Source: Deltaproteobacteria bacterium RIFCSPHIGHO2_12_FULL_43_9 (GTDB lineage Bacteria; Bdellovibrionota; O2-12-FULL-43-9). Taken from it: a DNA stretch of 5,183 nt. The translations under genes were made by a program, and so were the position numbers. Location of the stretch: contig MGRR01000133.1 in assembly GCA_001798265.1 (NCBI GenBank), positions 2,195 through 7,377 of the forward strand, given 5' to 3'. The stretch's first letter is position 1. Each line of letters starts with the position of its first letter. The notes under the pieces are model-generated. The model was not told the origin of the DNA, made no database searches, and worked only from the letters and a program-made list of their open reading frames with translations. Shown piece by piece: positions 1-5,142 of the stretch.

Positions 1-66
1 AGAGAAAACAGATTCAAAAACGCGCACCAGATTAATGAGTTCCTGAAATCACATAAATTAACTTAA
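1..66 (+). CDS. 3' end of an unidentified gene, cut by the window edge
   Basis: The first frame is open from base 1 and ends at a TAA at 64-66. It encodes 21 residues rich in Lys, Asn and His and ending ...NEFLKSHKLT. The other two plus frames close earlier. The composition looks like a genuine helical protein C-terminus, but it is too short to assign to a family. It could be the end of another small immunity or antitoxin gene, given the surroundings, but nothing visible proves this. A dispersed repeat starts only a few bases after the stop. Confidence 0.4.
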   Translation, partial: RENRFKNAHQINEFLKSHKLT

Positions 67-72
67 CCAATT

Positions 73-93
73 GTCATCCCGACGAAAGGCGGG
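73..93. repeat. Degraded copy of a dispersed REP-like palindrome
   Basis: The sequence GTCATCCCGACGAAAGGCGGG matches, with two changes, the better preserved palindrome at 2585-2604. The GAAA loop is kept, but the stem is damaged because two bases of CCCGGC/GCCGGG have changed. It lies between the end of the left-edge gene and vapB. An open frame can be drawn through it from a TTG at 71 into vapB, but that extension is repeat DNA, not protein-coding sequence. Confidence 0.6.
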
Positions 94-118
94 CCCTGGT
101 GTGTATTGGAAAAAAGAG

Positions 119-319
119 ATGAAACGAACCAATGTTGTTATCAATGAGAAACTCATTAAGAAAGCCATACAACTAACTGGCGCGAAGTCAATGAGGGAGG
201 CGATTGACATCGCCCTTAGGACCCTTGTCGATAAAGAGTCCCTCTACCGTTCTATAATGAAATTAAGAGGTAAACTTGAGTGGGAAGGTGACGTCCAAGA
301 GGTGAAAGCTACGAACTAG
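119..319 (+). CDS. vapB: VapB-type (type II) antitoxin without a toxin partner
   Basis: This 66-residue protein has the layout of the VapB/DUF2191 antitoxin family. A short N-terminal strand (KRTNVVINEKLI, about residues 2-13) is followed by a helix with LTGAKSMREAIDIALRTLV (residues 15-33), which together resemble a ribbon-helix-helix DNA-binding unit. A basic helix and the family's C-terminal LRGKLEWEGD signature (about 49-58) follow. In known systems this end wraps the VapC PIN-domain RNase and the N-terminal half represses the operon. I chose the ATG at 119 because the conserved fold begins there; a weak GGA lies 8 bases upstream. No vapC follows. The last codons (from 307) lie in DNA homologous to the immunity gene near the right end, so its original C-terminus was probably replaced by recombination. 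Family assignment is confident; function is uncertain. Confidence 0.82.
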   Translation: MKRTNVVINEKLIKKAIQLTGAKSMREAIDIALRTLVDKESLYRSIMKLRGKLEWEGDVQEVKATN

Positions 320-468
320 ACGACCCAGAGATTCAGAAAATATTAAAAGAGCCGGAAGAAGAGGGACACATAAAACTCTACTACGAGGATGATCGTTATT
401 TATAAGTTCTTGAACCAAAAGTCCATGACCCTAACAGATTTGCCGATTTTTCAAAAAAGAAATAACTT
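307..468 (+). pseudogene. Truncated, nonsense-mutated 3' half of the immunity gene
   Basis: This stretch aligns without gaps to 4964-5125, that is codons 40-91 plus the stop and three following bases of the intact immunity gene. I count 9 differences in 162 bases, about 94% identity. The frame reads SYELDDPEIQKIL and onward, but the codon matching Glu72 (GAA) is TAA at 400-402, so even the remaining half could not be translated to its end. No start codon or 5' half is attached; the missing beginning is matched by the piece at 2291-2343. On the left the homology begins inside the last codons of vapB. On the right it ends at the stop codon of abiEii, which is transcribed towards it. Confidence 0.88.
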
Positions 469-1316
469 TAGCCAGCTTTTCCGATCGAAAGAATATTAGC
501 CTGACGAAATGCCCGATTTATTGTTCGGTAGACTTCCTCAAATTCTGGGAGAAATGACATTTGTGATGAAAGCCGTTTTTCCCAAAGATTTTTAAGCCTT
601 TTCTCTTTTTTGCTAAAGACTTCTTTTTCCAGACCTCCTCCTTTGAAAGATATTTTTTCTTTAATTTGTGCAACGAGTTTCGAAAGATCAACTTTATTTT
701 CTGAAACCAGATACCAGAGATCATAAAGGTCGCGTGGTTCATTTCTGGCTTTATTGAGTAGGGCACATACTTTTTCTATGGCTATTTCATTCAAGGAGTA
801 AACTATAATTCGTTGGTTCTCTATAAAATCTGTATATTCTTCATAGGTTTTAATTATTCTCTTTTCTTCGAGGGGAGTAATTACCTTTTCATTGAAGGTA
901 ATATCAACTTTAATTTCTTTACTTTTTGTAGCGCGAGGTAGAGGGCCCAAATAGGTTAGATAAAAGGTATGTGTATTCTTACTATCGGGCTCTGTGTTGC
1001 CCAATCCAAATGTGATCCCTACTACTTCTTTCAAATCTTTGAAGATATTCTCAAATTCCTGGAAAATTGCCCCAAGAGTGATTTTTCCTACCAATGTAAA
1101 ATCGAGGTCTTCTGAAAAACGATAATCCTTAAAATAGCATCTTCTAAGCGCTGTTCCTCCTTTCAATATAAGTTTGTCTTTTATTAAAGAGCGGGAAAGC
1201 CCAATCAGGAACCATGACAAACAATAATCTCTTTCTATTACCGATTCTGGAATTCTCCTGGCCGCTTTACCATAGGACTTATTTGAAATAATCGAAATAT
1301 TTTTTTGTGCAATCAT
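468..1316 (-). CDS. abiEii: AbiEii nucleotidyltransferase toxin, type IV toxin-antitoxin system
   Basis: This is a 282-residue protein of the AbiEii/AbiGii family, of normal length. The nucleotidyltransferase core is visible: LILKGGTALRR (GGT at 53-55), RFSEDLDF with the metal-binding Asp pair D70 and D72, a third acidic residue in EIKVDITF (D138), and the family motif NEIAIEKVCALLNKARNEP (176-194) with RDLYDLWYL (195-203). Members of this family halt growth; the related mycobacterial MenT toxins add nucleotides to tRNA, and AbiE systems cause abortive infection by phage. The exact substrate here is unknown. The gene follows abiEi after a 6-base gap and should share its transcript. The ATG at 1316 has only a weak upstream AG-rich stretch, suggesting reduced or coupled translation. 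No frameshift or missing catalytic residue is seen, so the toxin appears intact. Confidence 0.93.
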   Translation of the reverse strand: MIAQKNISIISNKSYGKAARRIPESVIERDYCLSWFLIGLSRSLIKDKLILKGGTALRRCYFKDYRFSEDLDFTLVGKITLGAIFQEFENIFKDLKEVVGITFGLGNTEPDSKNTHTFYLTYLGPLPRATKSKEIKVDITFNEKVITPLEEKRIIKTYEEYTDFIENQRIIVYSLNEIAIEKVCALLNKARNEPRDLYDLWYLVSENKVDLSKLVAQIKEKISFKGGGLEKEVFSKKEKRLKNLWEKRLSSQMSFLPEFEEVYRTINRAFRQANILSIGKAG

Positions 1317-1322
1317 CTGCTT

Positions 1323-2186
1323 TTATGTCCTTATCACCGCCAGAAACTCTTCCGTGGAAGCATTCATTCTCAACCGCCACTTGCTATTATATTTCCCTTC
1401 ATTGGGCAATGTTGGATCTAAAAGTTGATATGTTTTTGATATTTTCCTCTGCAACATATCAATCTCATTAGGGGCATTTATTTCATAGGTTTCCAGTAAA
1501 AATCCTAGCCTGCGATAGATCACTCCAATATTTAGTTTTTCGGCGTAGTTTACCATCTTCACAATATCCAACTCATTTCTTTTCATCCAGAACCCCTTGG
1601 CAACCTCTGTTATACCTCCACAGTATTGAGGCATCTTGAGCCCATCAATAATTGTTCGCTCCAAATCACTCACATATACTTGGTTAGTGTTATCAATCCA
1701 ATATTTTTTCATCCCAAACATATGAGACGATTTACATGTAACAAAATGAAACTCTGTGCCCATAATCATGTGGGGTTTGATTCGCATAGTTGTACTTGTA
1801 TAGATAACAAGTTGGGGCTGAGTCACCATTTGGTGAAAGTCCATCGCTGATGCATGTGAGATGTAATAAGGAGAAGATTTCCTCTTTTCTTTTAAATTTA
1901 CTATTTCACGAGCAACTATATATGGATTCCCCAAATAGTCTGATTCATATCCCATTTCAAAAGGAACCATATTGTAAAGTCCTGAACGGAGCCTGGTAAC
2001 CAGCCCTTTTTCCCTAAGACGATACATGAATTTACTAAGTGCGTGCTCTCTGAGACCAGTTATTGTGGATACCTCATTTACGTTAAATGTCTTTCGATTT
2101 GCTTGAGAAAGCTCAAGCCATAATTTGGCTTCAGAAGGCCCAAGAGTTTTTTGCGCTTGCTCTATTTTATGATTATATTTTCCCAT
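1323..2186 (-). CDS. abiEi: AbiEi antitoxin and transcriptional repressor
   Basis: This is a 287-residue protein of the AbiEi family. The N-terminal part is a winged helix: a helix-turn-helix at about 35-60 (NVNEVSTITGLREHALSKFM) and a basic recognition and wing segment, YRLREKGLVTRLRSGLYNM (55-73). The C-terminal antitoxin part carries SPYYISHASAMDFH (105-118) and VSDLERTIIDGLKMPQ (172-187), both typical of the family. In studied AbiE systems AbiEi counters AbiEii without forming a stable complex and represses its own operon by binding inverted repeats at the promoter. The start at 2186 is supported by an AAGGG ribosome-binding site 6 bases upstream (2193-2197 on the plus strand). It is the first gene of the two-gene operon. 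Confidence 0.92.
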   Translation of the reverse strand: MGKYNHKIEQAQKTLGPSEAKLWLELSQANRKTFNVNEVSTITGLREHALSKFMYRLREKGLVTRLRSGLYNMVPFEMGYESDYLGNPYIVAREIVNLKEKRKSSPYYISHASAMDFHQMVTQPQLVIYTSTTMRIKPHMIMGTEFHFVTCKSSHMFGMKKYWIDNTNQVYVSDLERTIIDGLKMPQYCGGITEVAKGFWMKRNELDIVKMVNYAEKLNIGVIYRRLGFLLETYEINAPNEIDMLQRKISKTYQLLDPTLPNEGKYNSKWRLRMNASTEEFLAVIRT

Positions 2187-2192
2187 ATTATG

Positions 2193-2236
2193 CCCTTAAA
2201 TATGTATATTATAAACATAAAATATGATTAAATCAA
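2193..2236 (-). promoter_or_regulatory. Promoter and ribosome-binding site of the abiE operon
   Basis: Read on the minus strand, a TTGATT -35 box (2231-2236) and a perfect TATAAT -10 box (2208-2213) are separated by exactly 17 bases. Transcription would start near 2201, leaving a short leader that contains the Shine-Dalgarno AAGGG (2193-2197), 6 bases before the abiEi ATG. This is the best promoter in the window. The surrounding DNA is very AT-rich, so chance boxes are possible, but the ideal spacing and position favour it. Confidence 0.7.
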
Positions 2237-2277
2237 TAAATAATTATATTTTATGTTCTATAAATTCCATAAAATAT
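2216..2277. promoter_or_regulatory. Candidate AbiEi operator: three copies of CATAAAATAT
   Basis: The decamer CATAAAATAT occurs at 2216-2225, inverted at 2246-2255, and again direct at 2268-2277. The last two form a perfect 10-bp inverted repeat with a 12-base spacer. The first copy sits inside the spacer of the abiE promoter and the other two lie just upstream of the -35 box. TCCATAAA also recurs with an 11-bp step at 2266-2273 and 2277-2284. The positions suit autorepression by AbiEi, as known for other AbiE operons. Binding is inferred, and AT-rich DNA makes such repeats easier to obtain by chance. Confidence 0.5.
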
Positions 2278-2290
2278 CCATAAATAGTAC

Positions 2291-2343
2291 ATATAATATA
2301 ATCATATTAAAGGCGTGCTACTAAACGGATTTATAAGATTTTA
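2291..2343 (+). pseudogene. Remnant of the 5' end of the immunity gene
   Basis: These 53 bases align without gaps to 4847-4899, the first 18 codons of the intact immunity gene, with 6 differences. From 2297 on only 3 of 47 bases differ, about 94% identity and equal to the divergence of the 3' piece at 307-468. The start codon is changed to ATA and the second codon region is damaged. The frame then reads IKGVLLNGFIRFY before a stop where homology ends. It is on the same strand as the 3' piece, but the two lie in permuted order on either side of the abiE operon. Confidence 0.8.
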
Positions 2344-2584
2344 CTAAAAAGTTGATTTAAGACGGGCTGAAAATATAGTGCATTAATTATTGTACATACC
2401 CTAGAGCAAGGTGAAACCAATAATTAAAAGTGATAGAATTCGTCACTCACAAGCTCAACACCCCAAACGATGGAATCAGACCCATTTGGGAAATAAGAAA
2501 GCCCCGAATTCTGCATAAATTCTGAAACCAGTTAAAATCATTCAGCTATTAAAATTTAAAAAGTGAATCGCAAATTCTAACTCG
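2344..2584. other. Non-coding spacer with no recognisable gene
   Basis: About 240 bases with stops in all frames and no family-like translation. A TTGATT box at 2352-2357 and TATAGT at 2374-2379, 16 bases apart, could form a plus-strand promoter, but no gene or RNA structure follows closely. The left arm of the outer inverted repeat (2503-2516) lies here. No terminator or tRNA is seen. Confidence 0.5.
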
Positions 2585-2606
2585 TCATCCCGGCGAAAGC
2601 CGGGAT
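2585..2606. repeat. REP-like palindrome with GAAA loop
   Basis: ATCCCGGC (2587-2594) and GCCGGGAT (2599-2606) form a perfect 8-bp stem around a GAAA tetraloop, preceded by GTC. This is the well-known dispersed bacterial repeat type beginning GTCATCCCGGC. It pairs in orientation with the second palindrome ending at 2841, since GTCATCCCGGC and GCCGGAATGAC are inverted relative to each other with one mismatch. The copy at 73-93 is a decayed relative. Confidence 0.75.
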
Positions 2607-2614
2607 CAGCACAG

Positions 2615-2795
2615 CTTATATGGAGATTCTTTCCGTTATTTAGTGAAGGTTAATCGTGATACACAACGGTGTCTTGAGCGTCATCCTGAGCCGAAGGCGA
2701 AGGATCTCTTCACAATTCAGCAGGAGATCCTTCGCCTTCGGCTCAGGACGACGATAGTCAGGTTCCACTAAATTCGGGAAAGACCCTTATATGGA
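2615..2795. mobile_element. MITE-like element of 161 bp with 10-bp flanking direct repeats
   Basis: The perfect direct repeat CTTATATGGA flanks the unit at 2615-2624 and 2786-2795, as a target-site duplication would. Inside it, inverted ends are seen: 2628-2645 and 2766-2783 are reverse complements at 15 of 18 positions, with outermost TCTTTCC/GGAAAGA. The body (2625-2785) is too short to encode a transposase and is centred on a 30-bp hairpin. Removing it would rejoin a REP-like palindrome pair on either side. A composite of unrelated repeats is the alternative explanation. Confidence 0.55.
2679..2753. repeat. Long hairpin repeat (30-bp stem)
   Basis: Arms 2679-2708 and 2724-2753 are reverse complements with a single A-C mismatch, leaving a 15-base loop. 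The arms contain CCTGAGCCGAAGGCGAAGG, a dispersed repeat motif found in several bacterial phyla. It forms the core of the MITE-like element. It could fold in RNA and slow transcription, but there is no U-tract, so I do not call it a terminator. Confidence 0.85.
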
Positions 2796-2841
2796 TTCCG
2801 GCTGGAGCCTGTACTCCGTGAAAACGGGGTGCCGGAATGAC
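2795..2841. repeat. Second REP-like palindrome with nested hairpin
   Basis: ATTCCGGC (2795-2802) pairs with GCCGGAAT (2831-2838). A nested stem, ACTCCGT (2813-2819) with ACGGGGT (2824-2830), closes on a GAAA loop and includes one T-G pair. It ends in GCCGGAATGAC, the mirror image of the GTCATCCCGGC start of the palindrome at 2585, so the two look like a matched REP pair split by the MITE-like insert. Confidence 0.65.
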
Positions 2842-2861
2842 ATCAAAATGCAGGATTCGGG

Positions 2862-3075
2862 AAAGCATACCAACCTTATTGTATTACATTTAGAATTTCT
2901 GTATCGTGCCCCGCTATGGATCAAAACGAAAACAAACCAAAACAGAAAGCAGCTGTAATAGCGAAAAAAAAGGCGAACTAGATTGTGGGCCAAAGCAGCA
3001 TTTATAGAAAATCCACAATGATATTTTTTAAGTTAAATTTACCTCCCCCACATAAAAGCTAAAGAAGTATTTAAA
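2862..3075. other. Spacer before the toxin gene; possible tiny ORF only
   Basis: No gene of normal size is visible. An ATG at 2916 opens a 21-codon frame ending at TAG 2979-2981, encoding a Lys/Ala-rich peptide (MDQNENKPKQKAAVIAKKKA plus Asn). It has no ribosome-binding site, and may be a chance frame or the tail of a lost gene. No convincing promoter boxes with good spacing were found for the toxin. A weak AAGAAG (3062-3067) lies 8 bases before its ATG. Confidence 0.35.
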
Positions 3076-4857
3076 ATGAACTCCTTTTTTAAAAGCTCGT
3101 TTATCTGGTTCTTAATTTTAGCAATTTCCGCCCCTAGTTGTGCCTCACTTAAAAATAACAAACCAATAAAAAGTAATTCTGTAAGCACAGAAGAACTCCA
3201 CCGGCTCAAAAAAGTTATAACCCAAAGGGAAGCAATCGTTACCAATGATGTTTATTTAAAAATTGAGGAGTATAAAAAATATCTAAAGTACGGCCCACCT
3301 TTTCCAAAAGAATTCTGGAAACTGCATGATGAACTTTTTGAAACCTACAAAGCTCTAATACATACCAACTCTGGCTATAAAATTGTCATCCCTTCAAAAT
3401 CCCAAGTTAATTTAACATTTCGTTCATTTTGCCTGGCATCGAGTAAGGCTGGACCAAGTAATGGAGAAAATTTCAAATGGGTGAATAAAACTCCAAAAAT
3501 CCCATACTATAATCAGCTTTTTACATATTGGGATATTCATCCCGAAATAAGCAGGCATGACATACAGACATTAATCTGGAACTTAGGAAACAAAACCTAT
3601 TTTGAAAATTATCCACCAAGATTACAAAATATTTTGATCGAAATCGATCCAGACGCACGTTCTAAATTACCTTCGGAATTAAGATCACAGCTTTTCGATC
3701 TTGCCAAAGATTTAGTACTCGATTCTGTTCCATTAGCCAGAAACGCAAAGAATATCTATTACGATACTAAAGGAAGCTTTAACGACTATCATCGAATCGC
3801 AAGGAGAATTGATGAAATAAAATCAAAATTGCCATATGTCCCAGTCGGTGGACCAACCTCAATACCTGGAACCCCACTTTATTCAGATTTAACAAACAGA
3901 GGTTTTTCAGAAGTAAATTCAACCTTTTATAACCCAACAGAAAATGACGTCACAATTGACACAAGAGAATTATATTTAGAACCTCAAAGGAGGGATGTCC
4001 AACCACTTGGAGTTTTTCACAGAAGTAACAAATCCAATTCAGACCCAGGGCTACTTAAACAACTGGAAAAACTCCTATTCGAGGACCTTCTTCGGGTTGG
4101 TGTTGGCTTCACCCCTGTAATTAATGACATAGCAGACCTCTATGAAACCGTTACAGGCAAGGACTTCATAAATGGAAGAGCCTTAACCCTTAACGAACGA
4201 ATACTTTCTGCTGTAGGCCTACTAGTTTCAAGTGGCCAAAACCTCAGGTGGGCTCAAAGAGCAGCTTATTCACCAGAAAAATATCTGGATGATTTCGAAA
4301 CGGGCTTTAACCGCATTTCACCCAAAAACATTGAATCAATCAATCAAAGTTCCATTCAAAATACTTTAAATACCGCCGAAGACACCCTGGATAATATAAA
4401 CAAATCACCGACACTCAGAAAAATCAAAAACAACCCGAACTTCAAACATACGGACTTCTACGCAAGACCTAACGGAGATATCATACCGGCAACAGGTTAT
4501 AGATATATCCCTTCAGAGGCACCATATATAGACTCTTTAAAATCCACTGGTAGAATTCCAGCAAATCCGGATGGAACATATATAACATTCAATAATTATT
4601 CGGATATGCAAACCGCCAAGTCTAAATTGCAAGTAAAACACGATGCTAGATATAAAGTTGAGTTTGATACAATGCAAATCGAAAAAGATCTACAAATACC
4701 CAAAGGAGAATGGGGTAAGGCAGATTACCTGGAACCAATAACTAAAGACTTCCCCATTCATGGAGAAGGAGGCGCTATGCAAGCTGTAACAGAACTCCCT
4801 ATCAATGCAAGAAAAATAACCGACCTACAAACTGGAGAAATTATTTATGGATTATAA
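3076..4857 (+). CDS. Lipoprotein polymorphic toxin with pre-toxin TG-like region and C-terminal toxin module
   Basis: A 593-residue protein. Residues 1-22 form a signal peptide: K6, a hydrophobic stretch 9-18 and a lipobox-like APSC with Cys22, so export and lipid anchoring are likely. Residues 100-200 form a conserved-looking region (TFRSFCL at 114-120, HPEISRHDIQTLIWNL at 155-170). Residues 256-313 look beta-rich (FYNPTENDVTIDTRELYLEP). Residues 335-390 (VGVGFTPVINDIADLYE, TGKDFINGRALTLNERILSA) resemble the pre-toxin TG domain that precedes toxin tips. After a helical linker the tip spans about 456-593: PATGYRYIPSEA, GTYITF (500-505), YKVEFDT, KADYLEPITKDFP, GGAMQAVTELPI, ITDLQTGE. I do not know its activity; an ADP-ribosyltransferase-like fold is a weak guess. 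The immunity gene overlaps its last 11 bases. It has no Rhs repeats or two-partner secretion domain, unlike many polymorphic toxins. Confidence 0.82.
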   Translation: MNSFFKSSFIWFLILAISAPSCASLKNNKPIKSNSVSTEELHRLKKVITQREAIVTNDVYLKIEEYKKYLKYGPPFPKEFWKLHDELFETYKALIHTNSGYKIVIPSKSQVNLTFRSFCLASSKAGPSNGENFKWVNKTPKIPYYNQLFTYWDIHPEISRHDIQTLIWNLGNKTYFENYPPRLQNILIEIDPDARSKLPSELRSQLFDLAKDLVLDSVPLARNAKNIYYDTKGSFNDYHRIARRIDEIKSKLPYVPVGGPTSIPGTPLYSDLTNRGFSEVNSTFYNPTENDVTIDTRELYLEPQRRDVQPLGVFHRSNKSNSDPGLLKQLEKLLFEDLLRVGVGFTPVINDIADLYETVTGKDFINGRALTLNERILSAVGLLVSSGQNLRWAQRAAYSPEKYLDDFETGFNRISPKNIESINQSSIQNTLNTAEDTLDNINKSPTLRKIKNNPNFKHTDFYARPNGDIIPATGYRYIPSEAPYIDSLKSTGRIPANPDGTYITFNNYSDMQTAKSKLQVKHDARYKVEFDTMQIEKDLQIPKGEWGKADYLEPITKDFPIHGEGGAMQAVTELPINARKITDLQTGEIIYGL

Positions 4858-5122
4858 TTATATTAAAGGCATGCTACTAAACGGATTTATAAGGTTTTAT
4901 GGAGAAGGTAGTCCAATATGGAGTAAAAGTGATTTACAAAAATCCCTAAAACCCCGAAGTGCCAGCTATGAACTAGATGATCCAAAAATTCAGAAAATAT
5001 TAAAAGAGCTGGAAGAAGAGGGACATATAAAACTCTACTACGAGGATGATCGTTATTTAGAAGTTCTTGAACCAAAAGCCCATGACCCTAACAGATTTGC
5101 CGATTTTTCAAAAAAGAAATAA
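4847..5122 (+). CDS. Probable immunity protein for the lipoprotein toxin
   Basis: A 91-residue protein of no family I recognise, called immunity from its position. Its ATG overlaps the last 11 bases of the toxin gene, which suggests translational coupling, and it is small and acidic in the middle with a basic tail (FSKKK). Residues 46-75 read PKIQKILKELEEEGHIKLYY then EDDRYLEVLE: a helix followed by two strands, like the recognition helix and wing of a winged-helix fold, so binding to nucleic acid or to the toxin are both conceivable. A second ATG at codon 9 (4871) is possible, but the toxin overlap favours 4847. Pieces of a second copy lie at 307-468 and 2291-2343, which shows that this gene has been duplicated and broken. 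It should be cytoplasmic, since no signal peptide is seen. Confidence 0.75.
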   Translation: MDYNYIKGMLLNGFIRFYGEGSPIWSKSDLQKSLKPRSASYELDDPKIQKILKELEEEGHIKLYYEDDRYLEVLEPKAHDPNRFADFSKKK

Positions 5123-5142
5123 CTTCCCTGGCGATGTCCCCC

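Larger units (their letters stand above)
2503..2861. repeat. Outer imperfect inverted repeat enclosing the repeat cluster
   Basis: CCCGAATTCTGCAT at 2503-2516 is the reverse complement of ATGCAGGATTCGGG at 2848-2861 at 13 of 14 positions. The arms enclose both REP-like palindromes and the MITE-like insert. The right arm also shares ATTCGGGAAAG (2855-2865) with the right end of the MITE-like element (2772-2782), so the outer arms may be remnants of related element ends. No transposase gene is present. Confidence 0.4.

Noticed and set aside
71..118. Upstream TTG start extending vapB by 16 residues
   Set aside because: The extension translates a decayed dispersed repeat and is absent from the VapB family layout; the ATG at 119 begins exactly at the conserved fold.
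518..766. Open frame on the minus strand inside abiEii
   Set aside because: It lies wholly within the intact abiEii gene in another frame and has no family-like sequence.
1626..1850. Plus-strand open frame opposite abiEi
   Set aside because: Antisense shadow of abiEi, Cys/His-rich by chance, with no ribosome-binding site.
2352..2379. Possible plus-strand promoter (TTGATT, 16 bases, TATAGT)
   Set aside because: The boxes are reasonable, but nothing that could be its transcript begins within several hundred bases; AT-rich DNA yields such boxes by chance.
2679..2753. The long hairpin as a transcription terminator
   Set aside because: There is no T-tract on either side, and the sequence is a dispersed repeat motif.
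2503..2865. CRISPR array
   Set aside because: The repeats are inverted, differ in sequence and lack regular spacing, and no cas gene is present.
2787..2993. Minus-strand open frame in the spacer
   Set aside because: Much of it is the REP-like palindrome and element end; the translation looks like read-through of repeat DNA.
3039..3245. Minus-strand open frame overlapping the toxin start
   Set aside because: It lies antisense to the signal peptide region of the toxin; its apparent hydrophobic segments do not outweigh the strong plus-strand gene.
4887..5075. Minus-strand open frame inside the immunity gene
   Set aside because: Antisense shadow of a gene supported by overlap with the toxin and by duplicated copies.
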